From: Pseudomonas campi
GTDB taxonomy: Bacteria; Pseudomonadota; Gammaproteobacteria; Pseudomonadales; Pseudomonadaceae
NCBI RefSeq assembly: GCF_013200955.2
Contig: NZ_CP053697.2
Coordinates: 4,154,001 to 4,218,000 of the forward strand
DNA length: 64,000 nt
Reading direction: 5' to 3'
The position numbers were made by a program, and so were the translations under genes. Each line of letters begins with the position of its first letter. Within the stretch, counting starts at the first letter, position 1. This document shows positions 1 to 9,394 of this stretch, piece by piece. Below the pieces are notes generated by a model. That model saw only the letters and a list, made by a program, of their open reading frames with translations. It searched no databases and had not been told where the DNA came from.

Positions 1-735
1 GGCGCGGTCAGTGACCTGCATGGCGCCGTTGTCGGCAAAGCCCAGTTCGTGGGAGACCGGGGCCACCACCACCTCGCCGCAACGTATCGGGTCGCCGTGG
101 CGCACCGGATTGACGTGCCACTGGCTGTGGCGGCCAACGGCCTGCGGCAGCGCCGTCTCGAAACTGGCACCGATGTGCTGGGCATAAACGAAGCCGATCG
201 GCAGGCCGCCGGGCAAGGCATCGAGGAAGGCCTTGACCGCCTCGGGGCCACCCAGCGAGGCCGCCAGCAACCAGACCTGGCGCGCCGGCTCGCCGGCCAC
301 CAGCGGGGTATCGGCCAAGGCGGCTGGCAGCTCCAGACGTCCGGGGCGCTGCGCCTCGGCGAGCAGGGCTTCGAGGCCTGGACCGATCACCTGGGCCGGG
401 TCGCCGACCAAACGCTTGAGCTTGCCGAACAGGCTGCGCTCCCAGCGCGGGTAGTTCTCCGAATGGCGCTCCGGGGCATGGCCTTCGCCAAACAGCACCG
501 GCGCATTGGAGCGCTCGAGCAGGTTTTCGACCAGCGGTGAGTCTTCCGACTGCGCCAGGTCGACCAGCCACAGGTCCGGCTCGCAGGCCGCCAGGGCCTC
601 CTCATCCAGACGGGCCGGGTCGCTATTGAGCACCACCTGGTATCCATTGCCAGACAACGCCTGCTGCAGCACATGGCGCTGCAGCGAGGTATCGGCAATC
701 ACGGCAATCCTTGCAGCTGTGCGAGTCTCACTCAT
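1..735 (-). CDS. chpB: ChpB, CheB-like methylesterase of the Pil-Chp system (C-terminus beyond window)
   Basis: CheB-type demethylase expected to remove methyl groups from the pilus chemoreceptor PilJ and so oppose PilK. 245 residues are visible, starting MSETRTAARIAVIADTS; the reading frame runs off the left edge. The first half looks like a degenerate receiver domain. From about residue 155 the methylesterase domain begins, with the nucleophile motif ASLGGPEA and a downstream His in AQHIGAS. The ATG at 735 overlaps the chpA stop by 8 bases, so the two are translationally coupled. P. aeruginosa ChpB is about 344 residues, so roughly 100 are missing here. Identity rests on sequence and on position after chpA. 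Confidence 0.93.
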   Translation of the reverse strand, partial: MSETRTAARIAVIADTSLQRHVLQQALSGNGYQVVLNSDPARLDEEALAACEPDLWLVDLAQSEDSPLVENLLERSNAPVLFGEGHAPERHSENYPRWERSLFGKLKRLVGDPAQVIGPGLEALLAEAQRPGRLELPAALADTPLVAGEPARQVWLLAASLGGPEAVKAFLDALPGGLPIGFVYAQHIGASFETALPQAVGRHSQWHVNPVRHGDPIRCGEVVVAPVSHELGFADNGAMQVTDRA

Positions 736-3700
736 GGCGCTTGACCAACTTCTGGATGTTTTCGAGCAGATCGGATTCCTGGTACGGCTTGCCCAGGTAT
801 TCGTTGACGCCAATGGCCATGGCCCGCTCACGGTGTTTCTCACCGGTACGCGAGGTGATCATGATGATCGGCAGATCCTTGAGGCGTTCGTCGTGGCGCA
901 CCAGCGTGGCCACTTCGAAGCCGTCCATGCGCGGCATTTCGATGTCCAGCAGCATGATGTCCGGCTTGTGTTCCTGTAGCTGGGCGATGGCATCGACGCC
1001 GTCCTTGGCCGTCAGTACGTTCATGCCGTTGCGCTCGAGCAGGCGACTGGTGACCTTGCGCACGGTGACCGAGTCGTCGACCACCATGACCAGGGTCGGC
1101 CGCTCGGCTTCGATTTCCGCGGCGGTCTGCGCTACATGGCTGGCCAGACGCGGCTGCTGCAGCTGACCGAGCAGGTGCGCATGGCGCACACGGATGGTCG
1201 CCAGCAGGTCGAGAATGACCACCACGCGGCCGTCACCGAGGATGGTCGCACCGGAGATCCCGTGCACCGCAGAAAACTGCACACCGAGGCTCTTCACCAC
1301 GATCTCGCGTGAGCCGGCCAGGCTGTCCACCTGCACCGCCACGGCATGCTCGCTGGAACGCACCAGGATCACCGGCAGCGGCAGGCTCTGGCCGATCAGC
1401 TTGGGCTGCTGGCCGTTGTTCAGCAGGTCGCCGAGGTACTTCAGTTCGTAGGCCTGACCGGCGTACTCGAAGCGCGGCGCATCCGGTGCGTAGTAGGCCT
1501 CCAGCTCGTACGGCGAGACCCGCACGATACCTTCGATGGTGTTCAGCGGGATGGCGTACAGGTCTTCGCCGGAGAGCACCATCAGCGCACGGTTGACCGA
1601 CACGGTGAACGGCAGACGGATCAGGAAGCGCGTGCCCTCGCCCACGGTCGACTCGATGCTCATCGAGCCGCCGAGCTGCTTGACCTCGGAGTGCACCACG
1701 TCCATGCCGACGCCACGCCCGGAAATTTGCGTGACCTTTTCAGCCGTGGAGAAACCGGCCTCAAGGATGAACTGCAGGATTTCGTGGTCGGTGAGGTCGG
1801 AGTCGGCGTCCATCAGGCCACGTTCGATGGCCTTACGGCGCACCGCTTCGAGACGGATACCGCCGCCGTCGTCGGCCAGGGTCAGGAGGATGTCGCCACC
1901 CTCACGGCCCAGGCTCAGGCGAATGTTGCCGACCTCCGGCTTGCCACTGGCGCGACGTTGCTCGGCCGGCTCGATACCGTGGTCGACGGCGTTGCGCAGC
2001 ATGTGTTCCAGCGGCGCGACGATGCGCTCCAGAACGGTACGGTCCATCTCGCCTTCGGCGTTGCCAACATGGAACTCGACCTGCTTGCCCAGCTCGGCCG
2101 CCACTTGGCGGACGATACGGCGCAGGCGCGGCACCAGGCGATCGAACGGCACCATGCGGGTGCGCATCAGACCTTCCTGCAGTTCGGTGTTGACCCGCGC
2201 CTGCTGCAGCAGCAAGGTCTCGGCATCGCGGTTACGCGTGGCCAGGGTTTCCTTCAGGTCGAGCAAGTCGGAGGCCGACTCGAACAGCGCGCGAGAGAGC
2301 TGCTGCAGTTGCGAGTGGCGGTCCATTTCCAGTGGGTCGAAATCTTCGTAGCCGGCACGCTCGGCCTCGGCCTGGTAGCGGCTGAGGATCTGCGCCTGGG
2401 TTTCGATATCGAGGCGGCGCAACTGGTCGCGCACCCGCTCGATAGTGGCTTCCATCTCGCCGAGGGTGAAACCGAAGTCGCTGACCTGCTGTTCGACCCG
2501 ACCGCGGAAGATCGAGGTCTCACCGGCCAGGTTGACCAGGCCTTCGAGCAGATCGGCGGGGACCTTGACCAGCTCCTGCGGCGCACGCTGCGCGGCGACG
2601 CGAGCGGCAGCCTCGGCGGCGCGCTCGACGAACGGCAGCACCTTGAGCTGCTGCTGCGCCTGCGGCTTGCTGCTGGCGGCCACCAGCGGTGTGCTCAAGG
2701 CCACCGGCGCCGGCGCCAGGGTGCTCGGCTCAGGGGCGGCGAGCGGTGCGGTCTGAACTTCGGCAGCCTGGCTGTCGTCCAGGCGCTTGCGCAATTGGTC
2801 GAGTGCCGTCTGCAGCCCTTCGAAGCCGGACTGCACGTCGAGGAACAGGCTTTCCGGCCAGGGAGCGCTGTGCTTCTGGGCCTCGGTCAGGTGCTGCTCG
2901 AGGTCGTGACTGAGGTCACCCAGGCGCTTTTGCCCGGCCAAGCGCGCCCCCCCTTTGAGGGTATGCAGGATACGCAGCAGCTCATCGATGGCGCTGCCGT
3001 CTTCGCGATTGCTTTCCCAGCGCCCGAGGGTGGCTTCCATGGCCTCGAGCAGCTCGTCACCTTCCTCGAGGAAGATATCGAGAATCTCGGCTTCGGCGGC
3101 GGTATCTTCCTCCACCACCGGTTGCAGGTGCACGCTGGACGGAATGTTCAGCTGTTCGGCGGGGTTGGCACGAAACTGCTTGATGGTGGCGATCAGTGCC
3201 TCGCCATCTGGCACCGCACGGTGGTCACGTACCGCCTCGAGCATTTCTGCCAGGCGGTCGTGGCAAGCCTGGAGCAGGCCGAACAGATCGGTGCCGGCGC
3301 GCAGGCGACCGTCACCGACGCCTTCGTAGAGGAATTCCAGCTCGTGGGCCAGGTCGCCGATTTCACGAATTTCGGCCATCCGCGCACCACCCTTGAGGGT
3401 ATGCAGATCGCGTTGCAGGGCTTCGACTTCGAGGGTGTTGTCGACATCCTCCATCCAGCGCTGCAGCGCCCCGCCGGCACTCTCGATGATGTCGAAACCT
3501 TCCTCGAGGAAGATTTCCACCAGCTCCGGATCGCGCTCATCCTCCACCACGCTCGGTGGGGAGACGGCCGCAGGCGGCTCGACGGGCAGCTCAGTGCTTT
3601 CGAGCGCAGGCAACTCGGCCATGGCCCAGTCGTCGACCGGCGCCAGCTCGGCGACGGCTGGCAGATCCAGTACTTCTTCGCTGACTGGCAGCTCGCTGAG

Positions 3701-6700
3701 CTCTGAGCTGTCATCCGACGCCCAGGCATCGACCGGCAGATCGCTCGCTGCGCTGTCTTCGACGGGCACGGACTCAGCCGGCAATGGCTCGCTGCCCAGT
3801 TCCGGCAGGGCTCCCTCCAGCGACCATTCGCTGTTGCTGAGACTCGGCAGGTCTTCCAGATGCGGTTCTTCGACCACAAAAGCGGCAGACTCGGCAGACG
3901 CACTCAGCCATTCGTCGTTGGCCGGAGCGGACAACTCGTCCAGCTGCGGCGCGGTGAACTGCACATCGGCCAGCTCGGCCAGGTCCATTTCCGCGGACTC
4001 GGCCAGCTCACTGACCAGCGGGCTATCGGCCTGGCTCAGCTCGACCGGTTGTTCTTCCACTTGCAGCTCAGGCAGGGCTTCGGCTTCGGCTTCGGCTTCG
4101 GCTTCGGCTTCGGCTTCGGCTTCGAAATCAGGCTGCACGGCCACAGCCGCAGCGGACAAGCTCGGCGCACCGCCACCCTGACGGAAACTGCGGATCGCTT
4201 CGATCAACGCAGTGGAGTCGGCCAGCGGACGGTTACCCTGGAGTTGCTCGAGCAACACGGCCAGGCGGTCATGGCTCTGCTGCAGCAGGCTGGCCAGGTA
4301 GGGCGAGTAGCTGAAGCGCCGGTCAACCAGGCCTTCGTAGAGCGATTCCAGCTCATGGGCCAGGTCACCGATGGCACGAATCTCGGCCATCCGCGCGCCG
4401 CCCTTGAGGGTGTGCAGGTCGCGCTGCAGGGAAGACAGCGCCAGGCTGTTGTCCGGTTCGCCCAGCCAACGATCCAGGGCCTGGCCGGCGCTTTCCAGAA
4501 TATCCACGGCTTCTTCGAGGAAGATCTCGACCATTTCCTCGTCGATATCTTCCGGCATGCCGCTGCTGACTGGCACGGGCTCATTGAACACCGGCGCCGG
4601 CTCGCTGAACACAGCTGGCGGCTCAAGCTCAGCGCTGTCTACTACCGGCGCGGCTTCATCTATTTGCGGGGTATCCAGCTCGATACTTTCAAGCTCGGTG
4701 ATTTCCAGGCTGGCCGCGGCCTCTGGCTCAAGCAGCGCCAGGGCAGCCGGGTCGATGGACTCAGCGAGCAACGCTTGCAGCGCCTCGACCCGCTCGGGCT
4801 GGGTGCTGACCTGCAGGCCGGCAGCCACCTGATCCATCATGCCGATCAGTACTTCATGGGCGGCTTCGGCTTCACTGAAGAAGCGCTCGCTGATGGCCAG
4901 GCGGCCTTCCTGGGCGGCCTGGTAGAGGGCCAGCAGGGCCTGACACAGCTCGTCGATCTGCGGCAGCTCAGCCATCTCGGCGCCACGACCGAGGGTGGTC
5001 AACTCTTCCAGCAAGGCGCTGAGTTCTTGCTGCTCACTCGGATGTTCGCGCCATTTGCGCAGCAGATCCTCGGCATCCAGCAGGATATCCATGCCTTCGG
5101 CGAGGAAGATGGAGATCAGCTGTGGATCGCGGGTCTCACCCTGTTCGTCGTGGCGCGCCTGATCGGCCGTGTCCAGACGCTCCTGGTGCAGCTTGTGCAC
5201 ATCGGCCAGTAGCTCGGCGGCACCGGGGATCGCTGCCAACGGCTGGCTTTCCAGCTGCTCCAGACCGGCGCGGAACAGTTGTTCGGCACGGTGCAGCAAT
5301 TCGGCTTCGGCCAGATCCATGGGGATCAGATTGGCCTTGAATTCCTTGGCCAGTTTTTCCAGCGGCGTGGCGATCTCGGCGATCGGCAGGATGCCGGCCA
5401 TGTACGCACTGCCCTTGAGGGTGTGCAGGGCACGTTGCAGGTCATCGGTGACCGGCTGCGGCAGCTCCTGGGCGCAGTCGGCGAGAAAGCCGACCAAGGC
5501 ATCCAGGTGGGTCTCCGCCTCATTGCGGAAAATATCCAGCAGCTGCGGATCCAGGGCTTCGTCCAGTTCAGCGAGCGTTTGCATAGCCGGTCCATCCGGC
5601 TGCGGCTCGCCCTCGGTTTCCACTATCTCGACAGCCGGCAACTCGCTCTCGACGCTGGGTGCCGAGCCAGGACCGCTCGGCGGCGGCTGCTGGCCGCGCG
5701 CCAGGGCATGGGCGGTGGCAGCCAGCAGGTCGACATCGTCGCGCTGACGCTGGGCGTGAGCGGCGAATTCTTCGACCAGGGCCGGCATCAGCGCGACCAC
5801 ATCCTTGACCACCTGCTGCACCGGCGCATTGGCCTCGATGCTGCGGTCAAGCACGCGGTTGAGCAGGTTTTCGATCGACCAGCCCAGCTCTCCGATGATC
5901 AGGGCGCGGACCATGCGGCCGCTGCCCTTGAGGGTGTGGAAGGCCCGGCGGATTTCCGTCAGGGCATCCTTGTCGGTGGTATCGGCGCACCACTGCGGTA
6001 GGTACTCGCCAAGGGTTTCCAGCACTTCGCCGACTTCCTCGACGAAGACCTCCAGCAGCTCTTCATCCACCGGCTCTTCGTCGGCGGGTGGCGGCAGCAA
6101 GCTGGGCGGCACGTCCTGGGCGGGCGGGTTGATCGCCTGCACCGGGGCGGCCATCACATCGGCCATGGACAGCGGCTTGTCGACCAGCGGAGCAGGAACT
6201 TCGACGGCGAACGGCTCGTTGGACAACTCGACTTCCGGCAGGTCCAGTTCGGCGATTTCCGCCGTGTCCCAGCTGAGCGGCTCGTCACCGATTTCGTCGA
6301 GGTTCAATTCTTCCAGCTGCAGATCGAGATCTGCAGGCGCAGCGTCGGCGTCCAGCGCCGGCAGCTCGGCGACATCCAGGCTGGGCAAGTCGCCGCTCGG
6401 TTCGGCCTCCGCCAGCTCCAGCGGAGCATCCAGGCTGAGGTCGATGCCGGCGCCCAGATCGGTGTTGTCGGCTTCGCCCAGGCTCCAGTTGTCGTCGGTC
6501 ACCAGCAACTCGGTATCGCCTGCCGGTTGTTCGAGCGCGGCGAACTCGCTGCTCAGCTCACCCATGCTGAAGGCAGCGGCGTCACTCAGCGGCTCGAGAT
6601 CGAGAGACTCCACCTCGGCCAACTGCAACTCGGGCTCGGGCTCGGCAACAGCCTGCGGCTCTTCGGCGGACAGCACATCGATGTCGTGCAGCGGATCGGC

Positions 6701-8440
6701 CAGGGGGGCAAAGGTTTCGGCCACCGGCTCGATGCGGTCGAGAATCGAGGGCTTTTCCTTGAGCGGGTAGCCGAGGCTATCGAGACTCTCTTCGGCCACA
6801 TCGAGGATCAGGTCACCCTGGGTCGCGTGGTCTTCGGCCAGGCGCTCGAGGTAGTACTCGACGCTGGTGATGGCGTCAGCCAGGGTGTCGAGGTTCTGCC
6901 AGTTGGGCACGGCCTTGCGCGCCAGCAACTGTTCCTGGATATAGCGGTTGCAGGCTTGCAGCAGGGCGGCGGCGCGGGTCAGCGGAATCATCGCCAGACC
7001 GCCACGAACCTGGGTCAGCAGTTCCGGCACACGGGCCAGGTGCTCATGGTTCCACTGCGAGGCGATGAACTCGATGATGGCGTCCTTGGCCTGTTCCAGC
7101 CCGGTACGCGCTTCCTTGATCACCAGCTGGTGAATCTGCGCCACATCGGTGGTCGGCAGGTGGCTCTGCTCGCCCTGACGATCATCGGACGGGCCGACCA
7201 TGCCAGCCAGGGTCGCTTCGACATACAGCAGGGCACCGGCGACATCCATCAGCACGGCATCGCTGGGCTCGCGCTGACCCACGGAAAGACCATGCACTAC
7301 GTCGAGCTGGTCGACGATCACCTTGCGCGGCTGGCCGAAACCCAGCACTGCCAGGGTGTCGGCGATCTGCTTGAGCGGCGCTAACAAGCCATCGAGCTCG
7401 GCAACCTGCTTGCGATCACTACGCACGAACAGGTCGAGGCTGTCCTTGACCCGTACCAGCTCCTCGCACAGGGCGGCGACCACCGAACGCATGGCGTCAC
7501 GATCCGGACCAGCCAGGCGGGCGCGTTCCTCGTCGACCACGTTGCTGTCCGGCAGCGCGTCGTCGAGGCGGTATTGATCCTTCAGGGCACGGATGCGCGG
7601 CGATTGCGCGGGAGCCTTGGCCACATAGAACAGCAGGTTCTTGGCCAGATCATCCGGCGCGGCCTGGTTGATACCATCGGCGCCCTGTTCGAGCAGGCGC
7701 TTGAGCTCCTTGTCGACCTGGCGCAGCAGGGTGCGCACCGAGGCACCATTGGCCACGCTGCCATTGGCCAGGCCTTCGACCATGCCGGAGGCGATCTGCC
7801 ACAACGGGCCGAGCGGGGCATCCTTGCACAGGGTTTCCAGGCGCGCGAAAACCCGCGCCATGTAGCCCAGGTTGGTGGCCAGATCCTGGTTGCGGATGAT
7901 CCCGACCAGGGCCATCTGCAGCATCTGCCGCAGCTTGCGCAGCAGAACCGGCAACTCGGCGGTGCGCAATCTATCTAGGGAGTCGTGGGACAGGGCCGGT
8001 TGGCGACCGGACAGGTCTGGGGAGAACAGGCTGGTTTCCGACAGCAGCTTCTCGCCGCGGGCAGCGCGCAGGTCGTTGAGCAGCGGCAGCACCACCATCG
8101 GCAGGTCGCGGCGCGCGCTCTGGATCCGCTCCAGGTACGCCGGCAACTGCAGGATGGCCTGCATCAGCACTTCCAGGGCCTCGCCCTGGTTGCTCACGCG
8201 GCCTTCCATCAAGGCCTGGGCGAGTTGTTCCATCTCCTCGGCGAGCAGGGCTGCACCGTAGAACTCGACCATCTGCAAGGTGCCATGCACCTGGTGCACA
8301 TAGGTCAGGCAGAAACGCATGCGCGTCGGATCCTGCGGGTTCTCGACGAACGCCTCCAGGGCCTGTCGTGCCTGCTTCAGGGTTTCCGCGATTTCGCCTT
8401 TGACCCACTCCAGGGCGACATAGTCGTGCCGATCACCCAT
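728..8440 (-). CDS. chpA: ChpA, multi-Hpt hybrid histidine kinase of the Pil-Chp chemosensory system
   Basis: CheA-type kinase at the centre of the system that controls twitching motility and cAMP. 2570 residues. It has an N-terminal Hpt-like segment (HQVHGT, about residue 52), then HTLKGS near 836 and 1008, a Thr-type Xpt (TTLGRGAEM, about 1150), and HTLKGG near 1347, 1680 and 1828. The ATPase core has N-box LRNAVDHG near 2147 and G boxes DGGGI and GRGVGMD; a CheW domain (about 2290-2410) and a CheY-like receiver (about 2450-2570, LLDIEMPRMDG) follow. Acidic linkers separate the Hpt units. The start at 8440 (MGDRHDYV) has GGAG six bases upstream; upstream in-frame codons lack this. P. aeruginosa ChpA is about 2472 residues; the excess probably lies in the linkers. 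Confidence 0.97.
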   Translation of the reverse strand: MGDRHDYVALEWVKGEIAETLKQARQALEAFVENPQDPTRMRFCLTYVHQVHGTLQMVEFYGAALLAEEMEQLAQALMEGRVSNQGEALEVLMQAILQLPAYLERIQSARRDLPMVVLPLLNDLRAARGEKLLSETSLFSPDLSGRQPALSHDSLDRLRTAELPVLLRKLRQMLQMALVGIIRNQDLATNLGYMARVFARLETLCKDAPLGPLWQIASGMVEGLANGSVANGASVRTLLRQVDKELKRLLEQGADGINQAAPDDLAKNLLFYVAKAPAQSPRIRALKDQYRLDDALPDSNVVDEERARLAGPDRDAMRSVVAALCEELVRVKDSLDLFVRSDRKQVAELDGLLAPLKQIADTLAVLGFGQPRKVIVDQLDVVHGLSVGQREPSDAVLMDVAGALLYVEATLAGMVGPSDDRQGEQSHLPTTDVAQIHQLVIKEARTGLEQAKDAIIEFIASQWNHEHLARVPELLTQVRGGLAMIPLTRAAALLQACNRYIQEQLLARKAVPNWQNLDTLADAITSVEYYLERLAEDHATQGDLILDVAEESLDSLGYPLKEKPSILDRIEPVAETFAPLADPLHDIDVLSAEEPQAVAEPEPELQLAEVESLDLEPLSDAAAFSMGELSSEFAALEQPAGDTELLVTDDNWSLGEADNTDLGAGIDLSLDAPLELAEAEPSGDLPSLDVAELPALDADAAPADLDLQLEELNLDEIGDEPLSWDTAEIAELDLPEVELSNEPFAVEVPAPLVDKPLSMADVMAAPVQAINPPAQDVPPSLLPPPADEEPVDEELLEVFVEEVGEVLETLGEYLPQWCADTTDKDALTEIRRAFHTLKGSGRMVRALIIGELGWSIENLLNRVLDRSIEANAPVQQVVKDVVALMPALVEEFAAHAQRQRDDVDLLAATAHALARGQQPPPSGPGSAPSVESELPAVEIVETEGEPQPDGPAMQTLAELDEALDPQLLDIFRNEAETHLDALVGFLADCAQELPQPVTDDLQRALHTLKGSAYMAGILPIAEIATPLEKLAKEFKANLIPMDLAEAELLHRAEQLFRAGLEQLESQPLAAIPGAAELLADVHKLHQERLDTADQARHDEQGETRDPQLISIFLAEGMDILLDAEDLLRKWREHPSEQQELSALLEELTTLGRGAEMAELPQIDELCQALLALYQAAQEGRLAISERFFSEAEAAHEVLIGMMDQVAAGLQVSTQPERVEALQALLAESIDPAALALLEPEAAASLEITELESIELDTPQIDEAAPVVDSAELEPPAVFSEPAPVFNEPVPVSSGMPEDIDEEMVEIFLEEAVDILESAGQALDRWLGEPDNSLALSSLQRDLHTLKGGARMAEIRAIGDLAHELESLYEGLVDRRFSYSPYLASLLQQSHDRLAVLLEQLQGNRPLADSTALIEAIRSFRQGGGAPSLSAAAVAVQPDFEAEAEAEAEAEAEAEALPELQVEEQPVELSQADSPLVSELAESAEMDLAELADVQFTAPQLDELSAPANDEWLSASAESAAFVVEEPHLEDLPSLSNSEWSLEGALPELGSEPLPAESVPVEDSAASDLPVDAWASDDSSELSELPVSEEVLDLPAVAELAPVDDWAMAELPALESTELPVEPPAAVSPPSVVEDERDPELVEIFLEEGFDIIESAGGALQRWMEDVDNTLEVEALQRDLHTLKGGARMAEIREIGDLAHELEFLYEGVGDGRLRAGTDLFGLLQACHDRLAEMLEAVRDHRAVPDGEALIATIKQFRANPAEQLNIPSSVHLQPVVEEDTAAEAEILDIFLEEGDELLEAMEATLGRWESNREDGSAIDELLRILHTLKGGARLAGQKRLGDLSHDLEQHLTEAQKHSAPWPESLFLDVQSGFEGLQTALDQLRKRLDDSQAAEVQTAPLAAPEPSTLAPAPVALSTPLVAASSKPQAQQQLKVLPFVERAAEAAARVAAQRAPQELVKVPADLLEGLVNLAGETSIFRGRVEQQVSDFGFTLGEMEATIERVRDQLRRLDIETQAQILSRYQAEAERAGYEDFDPLEMDRHSQLQQLSRALFESASDLLDLKETLATRNRDAETLLLQQARVNTELQEGLMRTRMVPFDRLVPRLRRIVRQVAAELGKQVEFHVGNAEGEMDRTVLERIVAPLEHMLRNAVDHGIEPAEQRRASGKPEVGNIRLSLGREGGDILLTLADDGGGIRLEAVRRKAIERGLMDADSDLTDHEILQFILEAGFSTAEKVTQISGRGVGMDVVHSEVKQLGGSMSIESTVGEGTRFLIRLPFTVSVNRALMVLSGEDLYAIPLNTIEGIVRVSPYELEAYYAPDAPRFEYAGQAYELKYLGDLLNNGQQPKLIGQSLPLPVILVRSSEHAVAVQVDSLAGSREIVVKSLGVQFSAVHGISGATILGDGRVVVILDLLATIRVRHAHLLGQLQQPRLASHVAQTAAEIEAERPTLVMVVDDSVTVRKVTSRLLERNGMNVLTAKDGVDAIAQLQEHKPDIMLLDIEMPRMDGFEVATLVRHDERLKDLPIIMITSRTGEKHRERAMAIGVNEYLGKPYQESDLLENIQKLVKRHE
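4077..4124. repeat. In-frame hexanucleotide tandem repeat in chpA, 8 x GCTTCG
   Basis: Eight perfect copies of GCTTCG on the plus strand encode (Glu-Ala)8 at about residues 1439-1455 of ChpA, in an acidic linker between two Hpt domains. Copy-number change by slippage would lengthen or shorten the linker by two residues per unit without breaking the frame. Confidence 0.95.
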
Positions 8441-8462
8441 ACCGACTCCAATCATTCTTTTC

Positions 8463-9344
8463 TTAGCCCTTGCGGGTAAACGCCAGCACACGCTCGTCGG
8501 CCACCGGAACCAGATCCGGATGCTGCCAACCAACCACTTCCCCCACCCCGACGACCAGCAAACCCCCAGGCGCCAGGCGTTCGGCCAGACGGTTGAGGAT
8601 TTCGCGGCGCCGCCAGCGGCGGAAATAGATCAGCATGTTCTGACAGAAGATAACGTCCATGCCGGACAGGGGCGCCTTGCCCAATTCCAGCACATTCAAT
8701 CTGGCGAAACAGATACGTGCCGCCAGATCCGGCACTACCTTGAAGCGTCCATCAACCTCGGTGGCGAAGTAGCGCTCACAGAGGTCTGCATCCATTTGTT
8801 CCAGCTTGCGCGCGCCGTAGAGCGCTTCGCGAGCCTTGCTCAACGCATTCAGGCTGATATCCGTGCCGGTCACGCCGAACTGCTGCGCACTCTCGGTCTC
8901 ACGCAGCACCTCAGCCGCGCAGATGGCCATCGAGTAAGGCTCTTCGCCGCTCGAGCAACCCACGCTCCAGAGTGCCCAGGGCTGTTGCTGTTGATCAGTG
9001 GCCAAACGACCGCGCAAATAACTGTCGAGTACGTCGAAGGAGGGCCGGTGACGGAAGAAGCGCGTCTCCTGCACGGTCAGACGATCCAGCAGGGTCGACC
9101 ACTCCACGGCACCACGCGGGCCATCGGTGACCATGCGAAAGTAACTGGCGTAGTCGGCAACCTCCAGCTCACGCATGCGTGCGCTCAGGTTGGTCTGCAG
9201 AAATGCCCGCCGCTGTTCGTTGATCACCACGCCCGTGCGCTCTTCGAGCAGGGCCTGCCAGTCACGAAACTCCGCCTGTGACATATCGGCCAGGGGTTTC
9301 AAGGCCCAGACGCCGCTTGGCTGCATGCCGTGCCCCTCGCTCAT
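8463..9344 (-). CDS. pilK: PilK, CheR-type chemoreceptor methyltransferase
   Basis: SAM-dependent glutamate methyltransferase predicted to methylate PilJ. 293 residues, close to the family length. An N-terminal all-alpha CheR domain (about 15-75) is followed by the catalytic domain with the SAM-binding loop VGCSSGEEPYS near residue 130, GTDIS and FCQNMLIYF. It lies between pilJ and chpA: the pilJ gap is 50 bases and holds a strong hairpin, and the chpA gap is 22 bases. The Shine-Dalgarno at the chosen ATG is weak; an internal ATG six codons on (MQPSG) is an alternative. Confidence 0.95.
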   Translation of the reverse strand: MSEGHGMQPSGVWALKPLADMSQAEFRDWQALLEERTGVVINEQRRAFLQTNLSARMRELEVADYASYFRMVTDGPRGAVEWSTLLDRLTVQETRFFRHRPSFDVLDSYLRGRLATDQQQQPWALWSVGCSSGEEPYSMAICAAEVLRETESAQQFGVTGTDISLNALSKAREALYGARKLEQMDADLCERYFATEVDGRFKVVPDLAARICFARLNVLELGKAPLSGMDVIFCQNMLIYFRRWRRREILNRLAERLAPGGLLVVGVGEVVGWQHPDLVPVADERVLAFTRKG

Positions 9345-9359
9345 GGCCGGGAACCCTGG

Positions 9360-9383
9360 GCGGCGGCCTTCTCAGGCCGCCGC
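9360..9383 (-). other. Intercistronic hairpin between pilJ and pilK
   Basis: A perfect 10-base-pair inverted repeat with, on the transcribed strand, arms GCGGCGGCCT and AGGCCGCCGC around a GAGA loop of GNRA type. No T-tract follows, so it is unlikely to be an efficient terminator. A role in mRNA 3'-end stability or in lowering pilK expression relative to pilJ is inference. Confidence 0.8.
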
Positions 9384-9394
9384 GCCTCCGTTGA

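Noticed and set aside
1346..3706. 786-codon open frame antisense to chpA
   Set aside because: GC-rich shadow of the chpA reading frame; no ribosome-binding site or family.
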